From: Romanomermis culicivorax
Lineage: Eukaryota; Nematoda; Enoplea; Mermithida; Mermithidae
Assembly (NCBI GenBank): GCA_963922205.1
Contig: CAWUHX010000028.1
Location: 682,001 to 746,000, forward strand
Reading direction: 5' to 3'
DNA: 64,000 bases
Of this stretch, positions 1-11,599 are shown in pieces. Position 1 is the first letter of the stretch. Every line of letters starts with the position of its first letter. Under the pieces are notes generated by a model. The model searched no databases, was not told the DNA's origin, and was given only the letters and a program-made list of their open reading frames with translations. The position numbers and the translations under genes are program-made.

Positions 1-111
1 CCAGAAGCTGCGCTACTTGCACTTTTTTAACAAGAGTCCAGTTACTATCACAAGACATTGGATGTTAAAGCTTTCTCTGCTTGGATTTTTTTGGTAGGCA
101 AAATTAATTTA

Positions 112-438
112 CTATCGATCGACATATAAAAAAAACACCGCTACTAATCTGTAACACTCGCCTTCGTTCAGAAAATTGCGTTCGTCTTTCTCATCAGGTT
201 TTGTTCCATCGCCAATCGTTTTCATCTTATTTGAATCGAAAACGACAGGAACGGCGTCGTAAGCCTGTTTTAACTTTTCGATCATATTTGCTGTAGTTTC
301 GTCGTCTAAGAGCGAACTTATTTCGTTCATTCCAACGTCGTCATAATTCTTCAGTTCTACACCAAACTTTTTCTGTGGTCTGACGTTGGTGAAGCTGACG
401 CTTTTACTTGACTTACTACTCTTTCTGTTGACGTGATC
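112..438 (-). CDS. Candidate terminal exon of an unidentified gene
   Basis: On the minus strand an intron-like end (TTTATAG) precedes 438, and an open frame runs from there to a TAG at 112-114. The first part is rich in Ser and Lys. The middle is acidic and helical-looking and includes the stretch LLDDETTANMIEKLKQAYDA. Composition looks coding and no repeat copy of it occurs in the window. I do not recognise the protein. The stop at 112 may lie past a splice donor, so the low-coordinate end is uncertain. It could be the last exon of the gene whose upstream exon is at 702-854, but I could not join the two with consistent phase. Confidence 0.3.
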   Translation of the reverse strand, partial: DHVNRKSSKSSKSVSFTNVRPQKKFGVELKNYDDVGMNEISSLLDDETTANMIEKLKQAYDAVPVVFDSNKMKTIGDGTKPDEKDERNFLNEGECYRLVAVFFLYVDR

Positions 439-701
439 CTATAAATCAAAGGAAAATATTGTTTCTCCAAGTCATCGTCGTTGAGTTAGTGAGTAAAGTT
501 ACATACTAATGAACTTTTCTAGTCAAAGTACGGGCGAGTTTGCGCAGTTGATTTCGCAACATCAAACAGGTAGCTTGCATTGAATTTTCGAAAAAAATGT
601 TTGGAAATATGGAAAATAACTTTGTTAAATAACCAACGAGGAAATTTCATCTGATTTTAATTAACAAGCACAGAAGTCAATATTTCGCTAACCTTACTTA
701 C

Positions 702-854
702 CGAATAGCTTGAACATGTTGGGCGGTCAGCCTTTGATTTTCTATCGGTGTAACGAGCGTTAGAAATGAGATGGGTTTCATCAATCAACATATTTTTTTC
801 CGTATCAAAACATTCCGAATCATTAATAGGCTGACGATGAACATCGTCATCCAT
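702..854 (-). CDS. Candidate exon with a strong donor site, unidentified gene
   Basis: Reading from an ATG at 854, the frame encodes a polar stretch of about 51 residues that opens with MDDDVHRQPINDSE. It ends at a near-consensus donor (TATTCG followed by GTAAGTAAGG) at 702/701. A further open stretch, preceded by ATCAG, runs from about 650 to a TAG near 510 in the phase this donor requires. That is a possible downstream exon in competition with 112-438. No family is recognised. Confidence 0.3.
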
Positions 855-989
855 GTGGGAAGTACGGAGACCTTAAATAAAGCAAATCACACGCAACCAC
901 CATTTTTCCCTCAATGATTTTTTCTGCATGACAATCATACCCCAAAAAAATTTCCTCATTCATCGAATTTTTCCCCATTTTTCGAAATG

Positions 990-1640
990 TTGAAATTAGG
1001 GTTGTCCCCGGCCTCGGGGCAGCTGCTCCGGCCTCGGGCCGGGGCTAGGGTTGCCCCGGTTCGGGGCAAGACTACAAAAAATTAGTATTTTTGATAGTAT
1101 AACAAGCTCGATTTATAATAAAATTGAAGTTTAGACTGTGACAAGTAAATATTCAGTAGTTAGTTTGATAGTAATACTTTTAGGAATCACTAAATTCATG
1201 TTCTATTTGGATAAATGTTTAAAAGTTTTCATTATACCCGGAACTGCACTTCAACTTCAATTGATTTCTTCAGAATACGTACAATTATATCAGCTATTCA
1301 TAATTAGTGATTTGCCTACACTTCAGCATACATAACAAAACATGTTTTCAAATTACCTAAGTAGTGTCCAAGAAGTTAGAGCTGAATTTAGATTCGAGCC
1401 ACAGTCATTCACTATGCAAAAGTGACAAAGAGAATGAGGATGTTGACAAAGTTGTTATTTGGGAAAATGGTGATTTTTGATTTTTCACCACAATTTTGTA
1501 ATATCTCCAACTTTCTTCTCGAGCTTTTTTCAAAAGTTTCTCTCTTCCAGTCATTAGCATGCATGCTAACATCTAAAAATTTCCATTAGCAAGGCTCTGG
1601 TTCCATTAGCACCATGTTAAAAACCCTGCAGATGAATCAA
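990..1640 (+). repeat. GC-capped repeat, copy 1
   Basis: Starts with a C/G-rich cap (TAGGGTTGTCCCCGGCC) and then AT-rich DNA. The interior reappears inverted at about 8400-9110. The two copies even share an accidental open frame beginning MTSKYSVVSL, at 1138 on plus and 8961 on minus. The cap with short GGGGC words resembles the ends of hAT-type elements. No transposase is visible. Confidence 0.55.
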
Positions 1641-1701
1641 TACAAGTTCATGTATGCAATGCAATTTCTTCGGGAAAAGAATGAGTTTCCTAATACTTAT
1701 A

Positions 1702-1900
1702 GTCTGTTTTTCTTGAAATGCTTCTAAATTATAAAAGTAGAAAGCAAGTACTATTTTAGATTTTTACATTTTCCGGCTGAACCATTCATCACGTGAGATT
1801 GAAAATTTGTGAGCTTATACAATCAACTTTTAACAATTTTTAGATTGAAAAATCTTACTGTGAAAGCCTTGTATACGCGATTTTGACTGCATAGTTGATT
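1702..1900 (+). repeat. MITE family E copy (right end lost)
   Basis: Begins with GTCTGTTTTTCTTGAAATGC after a TA, like the complete copy at 13222-13462, and matches its interior. The right terminal inverted repeat is missing. Other copies are near 15930, 62440, 62680 and 63660. Confidence 0.6.
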
Positions 1901-1944
1901 TTTGTCCCCCAACCCCCTCCCCCAAGTACAGGTATGCTAAAGAT

Positions 1945-3025
1945 GCTTTCACCGCATTAATTTGCATAAAAATCGTGCCTGCTGTATTTTCTCTAACCAC
2001 GTCAGTGAGATGAGGAAAACTGGTCTAGAAAACGGTTTCCACGATCCGAAAAGAAATACAATGCAGCGAAAATTCATATATTTTTATAGACTTTGTCATA
2101 AAACTTTCCTTTACTTTTCCGCTTCGTTCCTAACAACTATTAAAGATTAAATTAGGATGTCTTGTCTATAATTGCTTTCTCCTGAAAAAAGTCGTTTCGC
2201 GTAAATTTTTGGTTGAATAATTGTGCCAAAAATGTAACTTTTTTGTTTGAATCAAACACAAAAAATACAAGTTTCGGTTTCTTCAACTGAATGAACAGAG
2301 AAAGTTTACAATTTGTATCCTTTCACCAGTCATTAACAATCTCAAAGTCTGTTGCGATAAAACAAATATACTATTCGAATTGAATCTGCTCGCGTTCGAG
2401 ACAAAGGAAAGTTAAACTCATTGAATCGGCGCAAAGCCGTGAATAAATTGTGTGTGAATAAATTAATGATTTAAAAATTTTTCAAACATGAAATTCCAGA
2501 AATTACGACCTTCGAACAGAAAATTCGAAACTAATTCTTCAAACAAGAGGTTGGAAAATTGATTTTCCAGTATCGCAGAATGTCAATTCAATACCCAAAA
2601 AAATTTTCCGGCGTTTCAGGCAGGAAGGATTAATAGCTTCTTTGGGCTCTCACTTGTCACCATAGACGACTTAACCGTCGATTTCTCATGTAATTCAAAG
2701 TCGTTATGTTCTTGGATAGTTTGCTGGAAAATTTTTTCCACAATGCTTGTAGATTAGACTTCGATCAAACTCAAAAATTTCAAATGTTTCCTGAATTTTA
2801 ATGAATTAACGGCTCTAAAATGTTATTGAATAAATGTTGAATGACATCTCTTTTTTGATCGATTGCCGTGATGCTCAATATATACTTTCTTTAAAAAATA
2901 ACCTAGCATTGAAATTTATTCACGTATACTGATATTATAAAATTGGCTTGCAAAAATTTGGAATGGCTTGTAAAATTTAAGGTCAACAAGCCACTTGGCT
3001 TGTGACTCGTAGGTCAAAAAAACCC
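1945..3025 (+). repeat. Decayed composite of repeat families A and B
   Basis: The first half (about 1945-2450) matches the interior of the element at 4061-4899. The second half (about 2460-3025) matches the elements at 5090-5790, 18257-19314 and, inverted, 50208-51315. Its right end carries tandem words around AAGCCACTTGGCTTG and finishes GTCAAAAAAACCCTA, the complement of the start of the 50208 element. Confidence 0.5.
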
Positions 3026-3321
3026 TAGAGGTATGCAAATTTTGCTTTGTCTCGTCAATAATATTGAGCTATCGTGATGTGATGTGTAGTATTTTGCAGC
3101 GTAGGTGCGTCGATAATGTGTATTAATCATCATCTCTAGCATTATATTCGCAATATACCTACTTATGCAGCCTATTGTATACAACAACACAACCAGTGTT
3201 TCAACACAAGTGTTGAAAAATATTATGTAGTAGGGACTACGGTGTGTGTAATGCATCATTCTATTTTCACAGTGTATCTGTCTAATATTATATATGTACG
3301 TTAACATTACAACTCATTTTA

Positions 3322-3390
3322 ACATGTACCCGGGTATACCCGGGTAATTCGGGTACCTGGGTAATGAATAAACGGGTACCCGGGTACGAA
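3322..3390. repeat. Cluster of ACCCGGGTA palindromes
   Basis: Five near-copies of the palindromic word TACCCGGGTA lie within 70 bases. This is the kind of subterminal repeat found at one end of hAT-type elements. No matching second end was found nearby, so it is probably a fragment. Confidence 0.4.
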
Positions 3391-4060
3391 ATTTTTGTCG
3401 TGTGAAGCTCTAATCAAAACTCAAAAGAAATCAATTACAGAATTGTTTCAATCGTCACATATATACATATGCACAGAAAAGTTGAAATGACACAATACCG
3501 TTTTCGATAAGAGGGTTTCAAATTGATAGATTACTACATATGTTATTGATATTACGAATATAGTTGAAGGTCACACATAGACATTTCAGATGTTTCCAAA
3601 TTTTTGCTTTTCAAACCTGTCTGCGAGCTATAACTACAGCAAATGGGTCTTATTATATATACTATTCTCGCTTGCATGATAGATATACATATTTTTGCAC
3701 AATTTTTTCTACTCAGTAGCGACGTCAAGTCACATAAAAATGAGCCACTCAAAAGCTCTTCTCTTTGTTAACCTACAGTATGCTTAACTGATCTGTATAA
3801 AATTTTATTTTTGTTGTCTCATTTATATTTTGAAATTTCGAGCTAAGAAAATTGAAAAGCTTACCGTTACAATAAATTCAGGATATTAAACTCAATCATA
3901 TTTTATAACATTTTGATGATGATATGGATCAATGGATGTCACCCCGTATGGTCGAAGGACACTCCACGAAAGATTTAGCATCTACTTTTTTGTGAGCAAA
4001 TTATAGCAAAGTCTCATGTACTAAATGTGTGCTTGCAAGATGGATACAAAGGATATCGAT

Positions 4061-4899
4061 CAGTGTTTTTTTTGTGCACGGACATTTGTGCCAATTGGCA
4101 CAAGAGGCCAAAAAAATTTGTGCCAATGGCACAAAAAATTTTTTTTACTAGAGACATACTGAAAACTGCAGAAAAGTTTTAGGCCAAAAGTTTGATAAAA
4201 AGTTATTGTTTAACGCATTAATTTTTTGTAAAAATCGTGCCCAACCTATGTTTCAGCTAACCATGTCAGAGAGAAGAGAAAAAACTGTGCAACAAAATAG
4301 TTCACGAAATCCCAAAAAGAAATGGAATGCTGAGACAATTTAAATAGCTCTAGGATTGTTCAGGAAGTTTAAATTGATTCAATTTTCGACTACGAACGAA
4401 TATCTATGTTATGTATATTTAACAAACATGTAAAGACTAGAGAAAATAAAGTCGAAAATCGTGTCAATTTTCGATCGGAACATTGTGCCATTATCAACGA
4501 TATCAATTTTTCCATTTAATCAATCAAACACAAAAAGTAATAATTTCAGTTTTAAATCCGAATCTGACTGAATGAATAGAGAATATTCAGAACTTCTTTT
4601 CACTCATCAGTCTTGACAGCCTATAAAGTTTGCTGCAACGATACTAATACACTGTTCGAAAAGAAATCGTTCGCGTTCGGGTCAAATATACGAATAGGAA
4701 ATATTATATTCGTTGATTCGGCGCGGAGCGTCGAAAAATTTTTGCATTTTCAGCCCCTAAAATGTCTGAAAATCAAGGAAATTTAATGTTTGATCAGCCA
4801 AAAAATTTGTGCCAATTGGCACAAACGCTCAAAATTTTTTGTGCCATTCCAAATTTTTTTGTGCCAAAAACCATGTTTTGGCACAAAAAAAAAACACTG
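4061..4899. mobile_element. Nonautonomous hAT-like element, family A (intact ends)
   Basis: The ends are inverted repeats (CAGTGTTTTTTTTGTGC at left; its complement with a longer A run at right). They are flanked by a perfect 8-bp direct repeat, ATATCGAT, at 4053-4060 and 4900-4907. An 8-bp duplication with CAGTG ends is the hAT signature. Subterminal regions carry repeated TTGTGCCAATTGGCACAA palindromes. The 839-bp body has no transposase. Related copies are at 53209-53908, inverted at about 51990-52735, and partial at 1945-2450. Confidence 0.8.
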
Positions 4900-4989
4900 A
4901 TATCGATTGATTTATATTACATCTTTTGAGTACGAAATGTATCATAAAAATACGACTTTTTTCTACTTTGTAGTGAAGTCAATTCAACT

Positions 4990-5043
4990 AATTTAATGAT
5001 TTAGATAGACACCTATAATTTAATGATTTAGATAGACACCTAT
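4990..5043. repeat. 27-bp tandem duplication
   Basis: Two exact adjacent copies of a 27-bp unit starting AATTTAATGATTTAG. Simple local duplication within repeat DNA. Confidence 0.9.
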
Positions 5044-5089
5044 ACATGTCTAGAAGATCGACTAATGTGAAAAAACAGTTTTCCAATGA

Positions 5090-5790
5090 TTTTGCAGAAA
5101 AACCAAAAAAACCAAAAACCAAAAAACCAAAGCCTTGCCAACCCTGATACGTCAGGTCTCTATGCTTTATGATGCAATTATTTCTTTGCTAACAAAAAAT
5201 CAATTCAAAAGCTTCATGGAAATATCTTTCGGAAATTTATACTCTTCTTACTCATATATTTTCGACCAAGTTCATGAGAGTTTACAAATAAATTACAGAT
5301 TTCAAAATTTTTCAAGTAAAATTCTAGAAATCACGACTCTTGAACCCAAAATTGGAATCTAATTCTTGAAATATATGTTCGGAAAATTGATTTTCCAGCA
5401 TCCCAGAATGTCAATATACCCAAAAAAATTTCCGGCGCTTGGGCTTTCGCTTGTCATCACAGAGGACTTGACCATTGATTTATTGTGTAATTCAAGTCAA
5501 TTATGCCCTTGGATAGTTTGCTAGAAAATTTGTACAACAATGCTTGTAGATTAGGCTTTTAAGTCGAACATTTCAATTTTTTCTCCAATTTTAATGAATT
5601 AACTTCTCTAAAAACACCGGAAGGCTTGAAAAAGCTCAAAAACAGTGCGATAAAGCGTCTGTGAGCATTTTTAAGCGAGGATTTTAAGATAAAAAATTTT
5701 TTTCCACATGTGGAAAAAAAATTTGACCCCTTTCCACATTTGTGGAAAAAAGTTCGTGGAAAAAAACAGTGCTGAGTGCTCGCATTCAAG
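5090..5790 (+). repeat. Family B repeat copy
   Basis: Matches 18650-19240 and, inverted, 50400-50900 along most of its length, including CCGGCGCTTGGGC-type words and the phrase GGAAAATTGATTTTCCAGCA. It ends in a TTTCCACA(T)GTGGAAA palindromic stretch at about 5700-5760. Noncoding. Confidence 0.5.
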
Positions 5791-6094
5791 AAAGGAATTC
5801 AGTCAGTCTACAGTAAGTTTAATTCTTTTCCATACAAACTCATAACTCTGCAAACGTGCATCAAACGCATGAAGAATACGCTAACAATACCCGAAATCTA
5901 ACTAGGAATTATATGCGAGTAGTTTGTTTCTTATAAAATCCTTGTAGATGCAAAAATGACAGAAATAATTATAACTGTCAAAATGTGATACACAAATATT
6001 GTCCAAGAAGCTCCTACAAATTTTCAATATCATAATGAGGCTCAGCGATTAACATGAAAATAATCCATGTCTGAAATTTTACAAGTCCATTCAT

Positions 6095-6500
6095 TTTGAA
6101 AATGGTTTATCGGAAAATGCCTCGATGGGGCAGAAAAAGGAGAATACACTTGCTCGAATAGTTGCCAAGCTAGAAAAATTGATGGAATAGATTTTTGAGG
6201 ACGTGGGTGAGAGGTTAAAAAATCCAATTTTGTAATATTGGATTTTCATTCCTTCTCATTAAAAATGTTTCCGTGTCTGTAGAAAAGTATATTCTACGCG
6301 CTTCGTGCTTTTTGTCCTTCCCCGAGCATTGTATCCACTACAGTAAAATTTTTCTGAATGAATATTATATGCAATGATGCTGATGATTGACTTCTCTCAA
6401 ATATATAGAAATGGCGAACTAATAGCATTCTAACTCCTAACGGACTCAAAACTGTGCTTTTCACTCTAACTGAAAAATAGTGAGGGATGGGCATTATAGT
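6095..6500 (+). repeat. Family D repeat copy 1
   Basis: Shares ATGCC(T/C)CGAT(G/A)GGGCAG, GAATA(C/T)ACTTGCT and GTTGCCAAGCTAGAAAAA with 9815-10180 and, inverted, 10951-11435. No coding content or clear termini. Confidence 0.5.
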
Positions 6501-7807
6501 CATTTGGGTTTTTACAAACTATGGTTTTGATTAAAAGGGCGTCTTTTAGCACTAAAGAACTAACCCAATCTGGGGATAATTCCAACGTTAGGATTAAATT
6601 GCATCAAAAAGTGTGCCTGGCGTCCTGTTCCCACCTGCATCCTATCGGGGAAATGCAAGTAAAGACGACTTTTTTGAAAGTGAGACGGGAGTGGGCGTTG
6701 CATCCCACATTTTTTCTTAAAATTTCAGTTTAAATTGCAGTTTGACTCCTGTAACGACCAGATTTGTGAAGCACTTTACTTTATCCAAATTACGGATGGT
6801 CGAAATGGCGTACAACAGAACGGGGGGAACGGTAATATGGGCGATATGGATAATAATAATCGACGGCTGCTTTGAGACGTCAACAACGACAAACGGGAAA
6901 CGCGGCAAGTTACAACAATGGCTTAACTGCTTCGAAAAAGGGAAAACTTGCTCGCCAAATAAAACGCTTGCAAATCAAATGGGGTGTGGGGATCAAAAAA
7001 CTATGAATTAGGAATAATCACAAAATCACGCTTTGCTTCTCTTTAGATACCACGTCTTTGGCCACTCCCTGGGCGTCGGGGGAGGTCTTGCTTCTGTCCA
7101 TCTTCTTCCGCCAATCGCCACTTCCTGCTTTACTATTCTTGCTAATTTAGTCACGCCCTTTAATGCTTTTCTAGTACGGCATGCTTTTTGTGTCTTGCTT
7201 GTTTCTTACGGTGGGCTTAGCCACACCTCTGTGCTTCTGTGCATGCTTCCTGTATCTGTTTCTCTGTATACACATGTTTTGTGGGACCGTCGCTACTGTT
7301 GCACTTGAGACTACTGTCTGGCGGGGCTTTTACTTTTTACTGTGTGCAGGTGTTGTTTACGATTTTTACGGGGGATTACGGTAGCCGTGGAATGTGTAGT
7401 TTAGTGTAGGTTCTAGGGGACCAGCTGCCGTTTGTGCAAATTAATTGGGGCATCTTAATTGGGCTACTGGGGTGTGAACGGATCAAAATAAAGTACTCCA
7501 CGTAGTTTTACAGGAATGTTTGGGTGTGAATCCCAGACACCCTTGAGACGATAAATTATGAGAATGAAATAACATTTAATAAATGTCTATCACATACAGT
7601 ATGCTATATATTTACAGTACTGCATTAGCAGGTACGTTACACTCCAAAAATTGTAAATGATGCTGTTCTATTAATAGTTTCAAGAAACACTTACATATAT
7701 TAGTTATGTGGGCCCGTACAGGGGGTACACAAAAGATACCCATGTACAAAACATAGGCATCAAAGTATACCCCCCTGACTGTGCGAGTGATACAGCTGTG
7801 TAATAAG
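6500..7807. other. Unassigned stretch, locally GC-richer
   Basis: No gene or repeat match is visible. About 6750-7480 is clearly richer in G and C than its surroundings. The open frames on plus at 7033-7308 and 7181-7384 translate to Cys/Leu/Val-rich sequence without domain character. It may be a fragment of foreign or element DNA. Confidence 0.3.
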
Positions 7808-9245
7808 GAGTGATTCCCAATTGAGCGAATTTCCAATTGAGCAATTGCCAATTCAGCGAGAGTGAGGGAATTCCCAAATGAGCAAAGTCCCAATTGGGTG
7901 ATTCCAAAAGGGACCATGAAGAATGTAATAGCACTTTCTTTAGATTTTCCTTCTTTACCTTATATTTTTCTTTGTAAATATTTCTTTTTTTCTTCGTTCT
8001 GTATGTTGCTTATGTTTTTGTTTATGTTTTTGCATTTTTATCTTTTGTCTTTGCTTTCTTTCATTTTCTTTTTTCTTGTCATCCACTTTTTTCTTATTCG
8101 CTCATGAAACAATTTATCAAAAATAGGGTTGTCCTGGGGCAAACATCTCAGTTGGGGCCGGGGCAGACATCTAACATACTAACGAATACATCACCAGTGG
8201 TAGCATACTTCTTGTATCATTTACCGAAAAATTTTTAGGGCGATTATTTTTCTTTTTATTTCATGTCAGCTATGATACTGCATTGATTGATAGGTTAGAA
8301 AGAGTTTGAGTATTGTAGACAAAAGAATCACAGTTTTTGAGATAACTATCATTACTAAGTATGAGGAAACTCATTCTTTTCCCTAAGAAACTGCATTGCT
8401 CACCTACCTGAACAACTTCTGTCGATTCATCTGCAGGGTTTTTTAGCACGTTTTTAGCGCGGTGCTAATGAAACCACGGCCGTGCTAATGGAAATTTTTT
8501 GACGTTAGAATGCGTGCTGATGACTGGAAGGGAGAAATTCTTGAAAAGAAAAGTTTGAGAAGAAAGTTAAAGACACATCACAAAATTGTGGTGAGAAATC
8601 AAAAATCGCCATATTCACAAATAACAACCTCGTGAATATCCTCATTCTCTTCGTCACTTCTGCTTTGTAAATGAATTTAGCTCGAATCCGAATAAGCTTC
8701 GGCACTAACCTCTTGGACACTATTTCGCTAATTTGAAAACAGATGTTTTGATATGTATGCTGAAGTTTAGGCAAATCACTAATAGAGAGTAGCGAATATC
8801 GTTGTATGTTTTCTGAAAAAATCAATCGAGAAGCTGTGTTGAAGTTGAAGTGCAGTTCCGGATACAATGAAAACATGTAAACTTTTATTCAAGCAGAACA
8901 CGCATTTAGCGATTCCTAAAAATATTACTGTCAAACTAACTACTGAATATTTACTTGTCACATTCTAAACTTCAATTCTATTATAAATGAAGCTTGTTAT
9001 CCTATCGAAAATACTAGTTTTTGCCTCAAACTAGGACAATCCTATCCCTGGTCCCGGGCTGGGGCAGCTGGGGCGGTGTTGGGGCTGGGGCCGGGGACAG
9101 TCCTACTACAAGTTGTCATCAATCGCATTGGAATCGTTCACTTGGGAATTTGCTCATTTGGGAAGCGCTCACTTGGGAATCACTCAATTGAGAATAGCTC
9201 AGTAGGGAGTTGCTCACATGGGAATCACTCACTTGGCAATCACTC
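7808..9245. mobile_element. Element with inverted arrays of ~16-bp iterons at both ends
   Basis: The left end carries several imperfect copies of GAGCGATTCCCAATT-type words. The right end, from about 9130, carries the same words in the opposite orientation about eight times (for example CTCACTTGGGAATCACTCA). The outermost copies form inverted termini: GAGTGATTCCCAA at 7808, and its complement with one mismatch ending at 9245. A third iteron array lies at 14685-14760. The interior contains the inverted GC-capped repeat (8125-9105). No transposase or convincing target duplication is seen. Confidence 0.5.
8125..9105. mobile_element. GC-capped hAT-like element nested in the iteron element
   Basis: Left end TAGGGTTGTCCTGGGGC and right end GGGGACAGTCCTA are inverted with mismatches. 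Each is followed internally by GGGGC(C/T)GGGGC words. The interior matches 990-1640 inverted. Noncoding. Confidence 0.45.
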
Positions 9246-9559
9246 AGTCTAGAAGTTGTTAGATTCAGTAAATGATTTCGGACACGTTTTATGATGATTT
9301 ACTCTGCTCAAGTATTGTTTTTGGGACACGTTTTTCACCGTTTTGAAGCATGATTTTCCATGCCTTTTGTAAAAATGTGTCTGAATAAGCGAAAATCGTG
9401 TCCTGGAACAGTGGAAAACATGTCCCAAAAACAATGCTTAAGCATAGGGAATCATCTGAAATTGTGTCCTGAACAAAATTTTTTGTGAGAATTTTGTAAA
9501 AAATGAGTAAGACTGTTAGATCCTTAGATCCTATGACCCTTTGTTGGTTTTCTAGAGGT

Positions 9560-9665
9560 GAAACATTTAACCAAAACCGTTATTAACCGAGCAAAATTTT
9601 GGAACCGGAACTGGAATCGGTATATAATTTTTCAAAATATCGGTTCCTAAACGGTTCTTGTGATG
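9560..9665. repeat. AACCG/CGGTT word cluster (hAT-end-like)
   Basis: A run of AACCGTTATT, GGAACCGGAACTGG and CGGTTCC words on both strands. It has the layout of the subterminal repeats of a hAT element, but only one end is present. Confidence 0.35.
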
Positions 9666-9814
9666 GTAAAAAAGACTATTTTTAACTCAAAACTTTGTTT
9701 TTTTCGTAAAATTTCAATAAAAGAAATTTTAAACCACCAACTTATATTTCATAAACGAAAGTTTTTCGGCTGTTTTGCCATGTAAACATATAAATATATT
9801 ATAACACTAGTTTA

Positions 9815-10180
9815 TTAGAAAATGCCCCGATAGGGCAGAAAAAAGAAGAATATACTTGCTTGGATAGTTGCCAAGCTAGAAAAAGGATCGGACTAGATTT
9901 TTGAGAACTTGGGTTGGAGTTGGAAAAAATTTACTTTCGTTATATTGGATTTTCATTCTTTCTCAAAAAAAATTTTCCATGTCTGTGAAAAAGTATATTC
10001 TGCAGCATCGTGCATTTGTCCTTCCCCTGGCATTAACTTACAGCAAAGTTTTTCTATATTAAAATTATATGCACATGATTTCAAATGTAAAGAAATGGTA
10101 AACCAATAGCTTTCTAACTCCCGACCGATTTGAAACTCCTGCCTCTCATACTGAAAAATAGTGAGGCAGGCATATTATAG
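9815..10180 (+). repeat. Family D repeat copy 2
   Basis: Closest match to 6095-6500, and inverted to 10951-11435, with the same GCCCCGATAGGGCAGAAAA start. The pair 9815-10180 and 10951-11435 faces inward around about 770 bp of unassigned DNA. Confidence 0.5.
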
Positions 10181-10950
10181 TCATTTTCAGAACTATAAAG
10201 AAACCTGAGGTTGGCTGCACTAACCCAACATGAGGATAATCTCAACATCGGGATTTAATTGCTGATCCTGAATTTGAGCTAATCGCAATGTCCGAAGTAT
10301 TCTCTTCCAGTGCACAAACAGTACTCACTTCAGGATTAACTACTACTGAAGTGTAAGTTCGAGTTTGAGAATTGCAGACATTTTTATATTTATTTGCTCT
10401 ATAGATAATAAAATTATGGGAAAATGTTAGTCGCTTTTTTGTTCGAGAATATGTTGAGCTCGAGCTCAGACCCCTTTAGTGCAACTGGGCCTTGGTTACA
10501 GTCATTGGGCACCGATCTGCAAATGAGCGAACAAGGTAAAGCATACAAAAATGCTCCTGGTTCAGCCGTGCCTATTAGGGGTGTGCGCCAAATACCGTAT
10601 CTGGTTCTCCCCAACCCTACTCGCACTCCCACTGCAAGAGTACGACTTTTTTGAAAGCAGGACCAGAGCGACAGAGATGGAAGAAATTGCTTCTCGTCTG
10701 CAATCCCACAAAAAGTGCTCTTTTTGCTAATTTCTGTTTAAATCGAAAAACTGTGAATGATGCTATTTTGTTGAATAGTTAAATAGAAGAGAATAAATTT
10801 GTTTATAGCTAGTAATCAGTAGAACTTATAAAGTGAATCCTATGCGATATGTTATGTAAAATAAGTGAATTAAACATATCTGGCACAATCGATTTAGTTT
10901 TAAGAAGACTTTATTATATAGCTTTTTTTCTAAAAAAGCCGACTGGAATT
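10180..10950. other. Unassigned DNA between two inverted family D copies
   Basis: Includes a somewhat GC-richer segment (10430-10730) open in both directions but without recognisable domains. I see no gene here. Confidence 0.3.
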
Positions 10951-11435
10951 TCACGTGTCAATTTTCCGCAGTTGATTCCTAAATTTATTGACACTAAATT
11001 TAGCAAAAAAGTTCAACGCAGTTAGAAGCACACATGTGTGAGGGAGGACATGGGGGTACAAACTAACCCAAAGGTTTTGAAACTGGAAAATTTGTATTGA
11101 AAAAAAAATTTTGGTCAACTTTTTTTGAATTTTTTGTCTCAAAAACGCCAAAAAATAAAGGTCCAGCCCTGTACTCTCCTCGAAATTCCGGAGATCTACA
11201 TGTTTGGTTGGAAAATGTGTTGATGCACTCAGCTGCAGAATATACTTTTTCACAGACATGGAAAATTTTTTTTTGAGAAAGAATGAAAATCCAATATAAC
11301 GAAAGTGAATTTTTCCCAACTCCAACCCAAGTTCTCAAAAATCTAGTCCATTTCTTTTTCTAGCATGGCAACTATCGAAGCAAGTATATTCTCCTTTTTT
11401 CTGCCCTATCGGGGCATTTTCTAATAAACTAGTTC
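10951..11435 (-). repeat. Family D repeat copy 3 (inverted)
   Basis: Reverse complement of the 9815-10180 repeat, ending in CTGCCCTATCGGGGCATTTT at 11401-11420. Confidence 0.5.
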
Positions 11436-11599
11436 ACTTCTTTTTAGTGGGCTTCAACCATACGAGAAAACCTTCATAGAACCGCATCGAAGTTTTAAAT
11501 TTGGTCATTTTCACATCAAAGAAACGATAAAAAATCTTAAAGCTACAAATTCTCACTTTCAGTGAAGGTAAAAGATGTTTAAACCGCACAGAACTTGAA

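Noticed and set aside
1138-1335. Small hydrophobic protein gene
   Set aside because: The same frame recurs in a second repeat copy at 8779-8961, with no homology; a by-product of a noncoding repeat.
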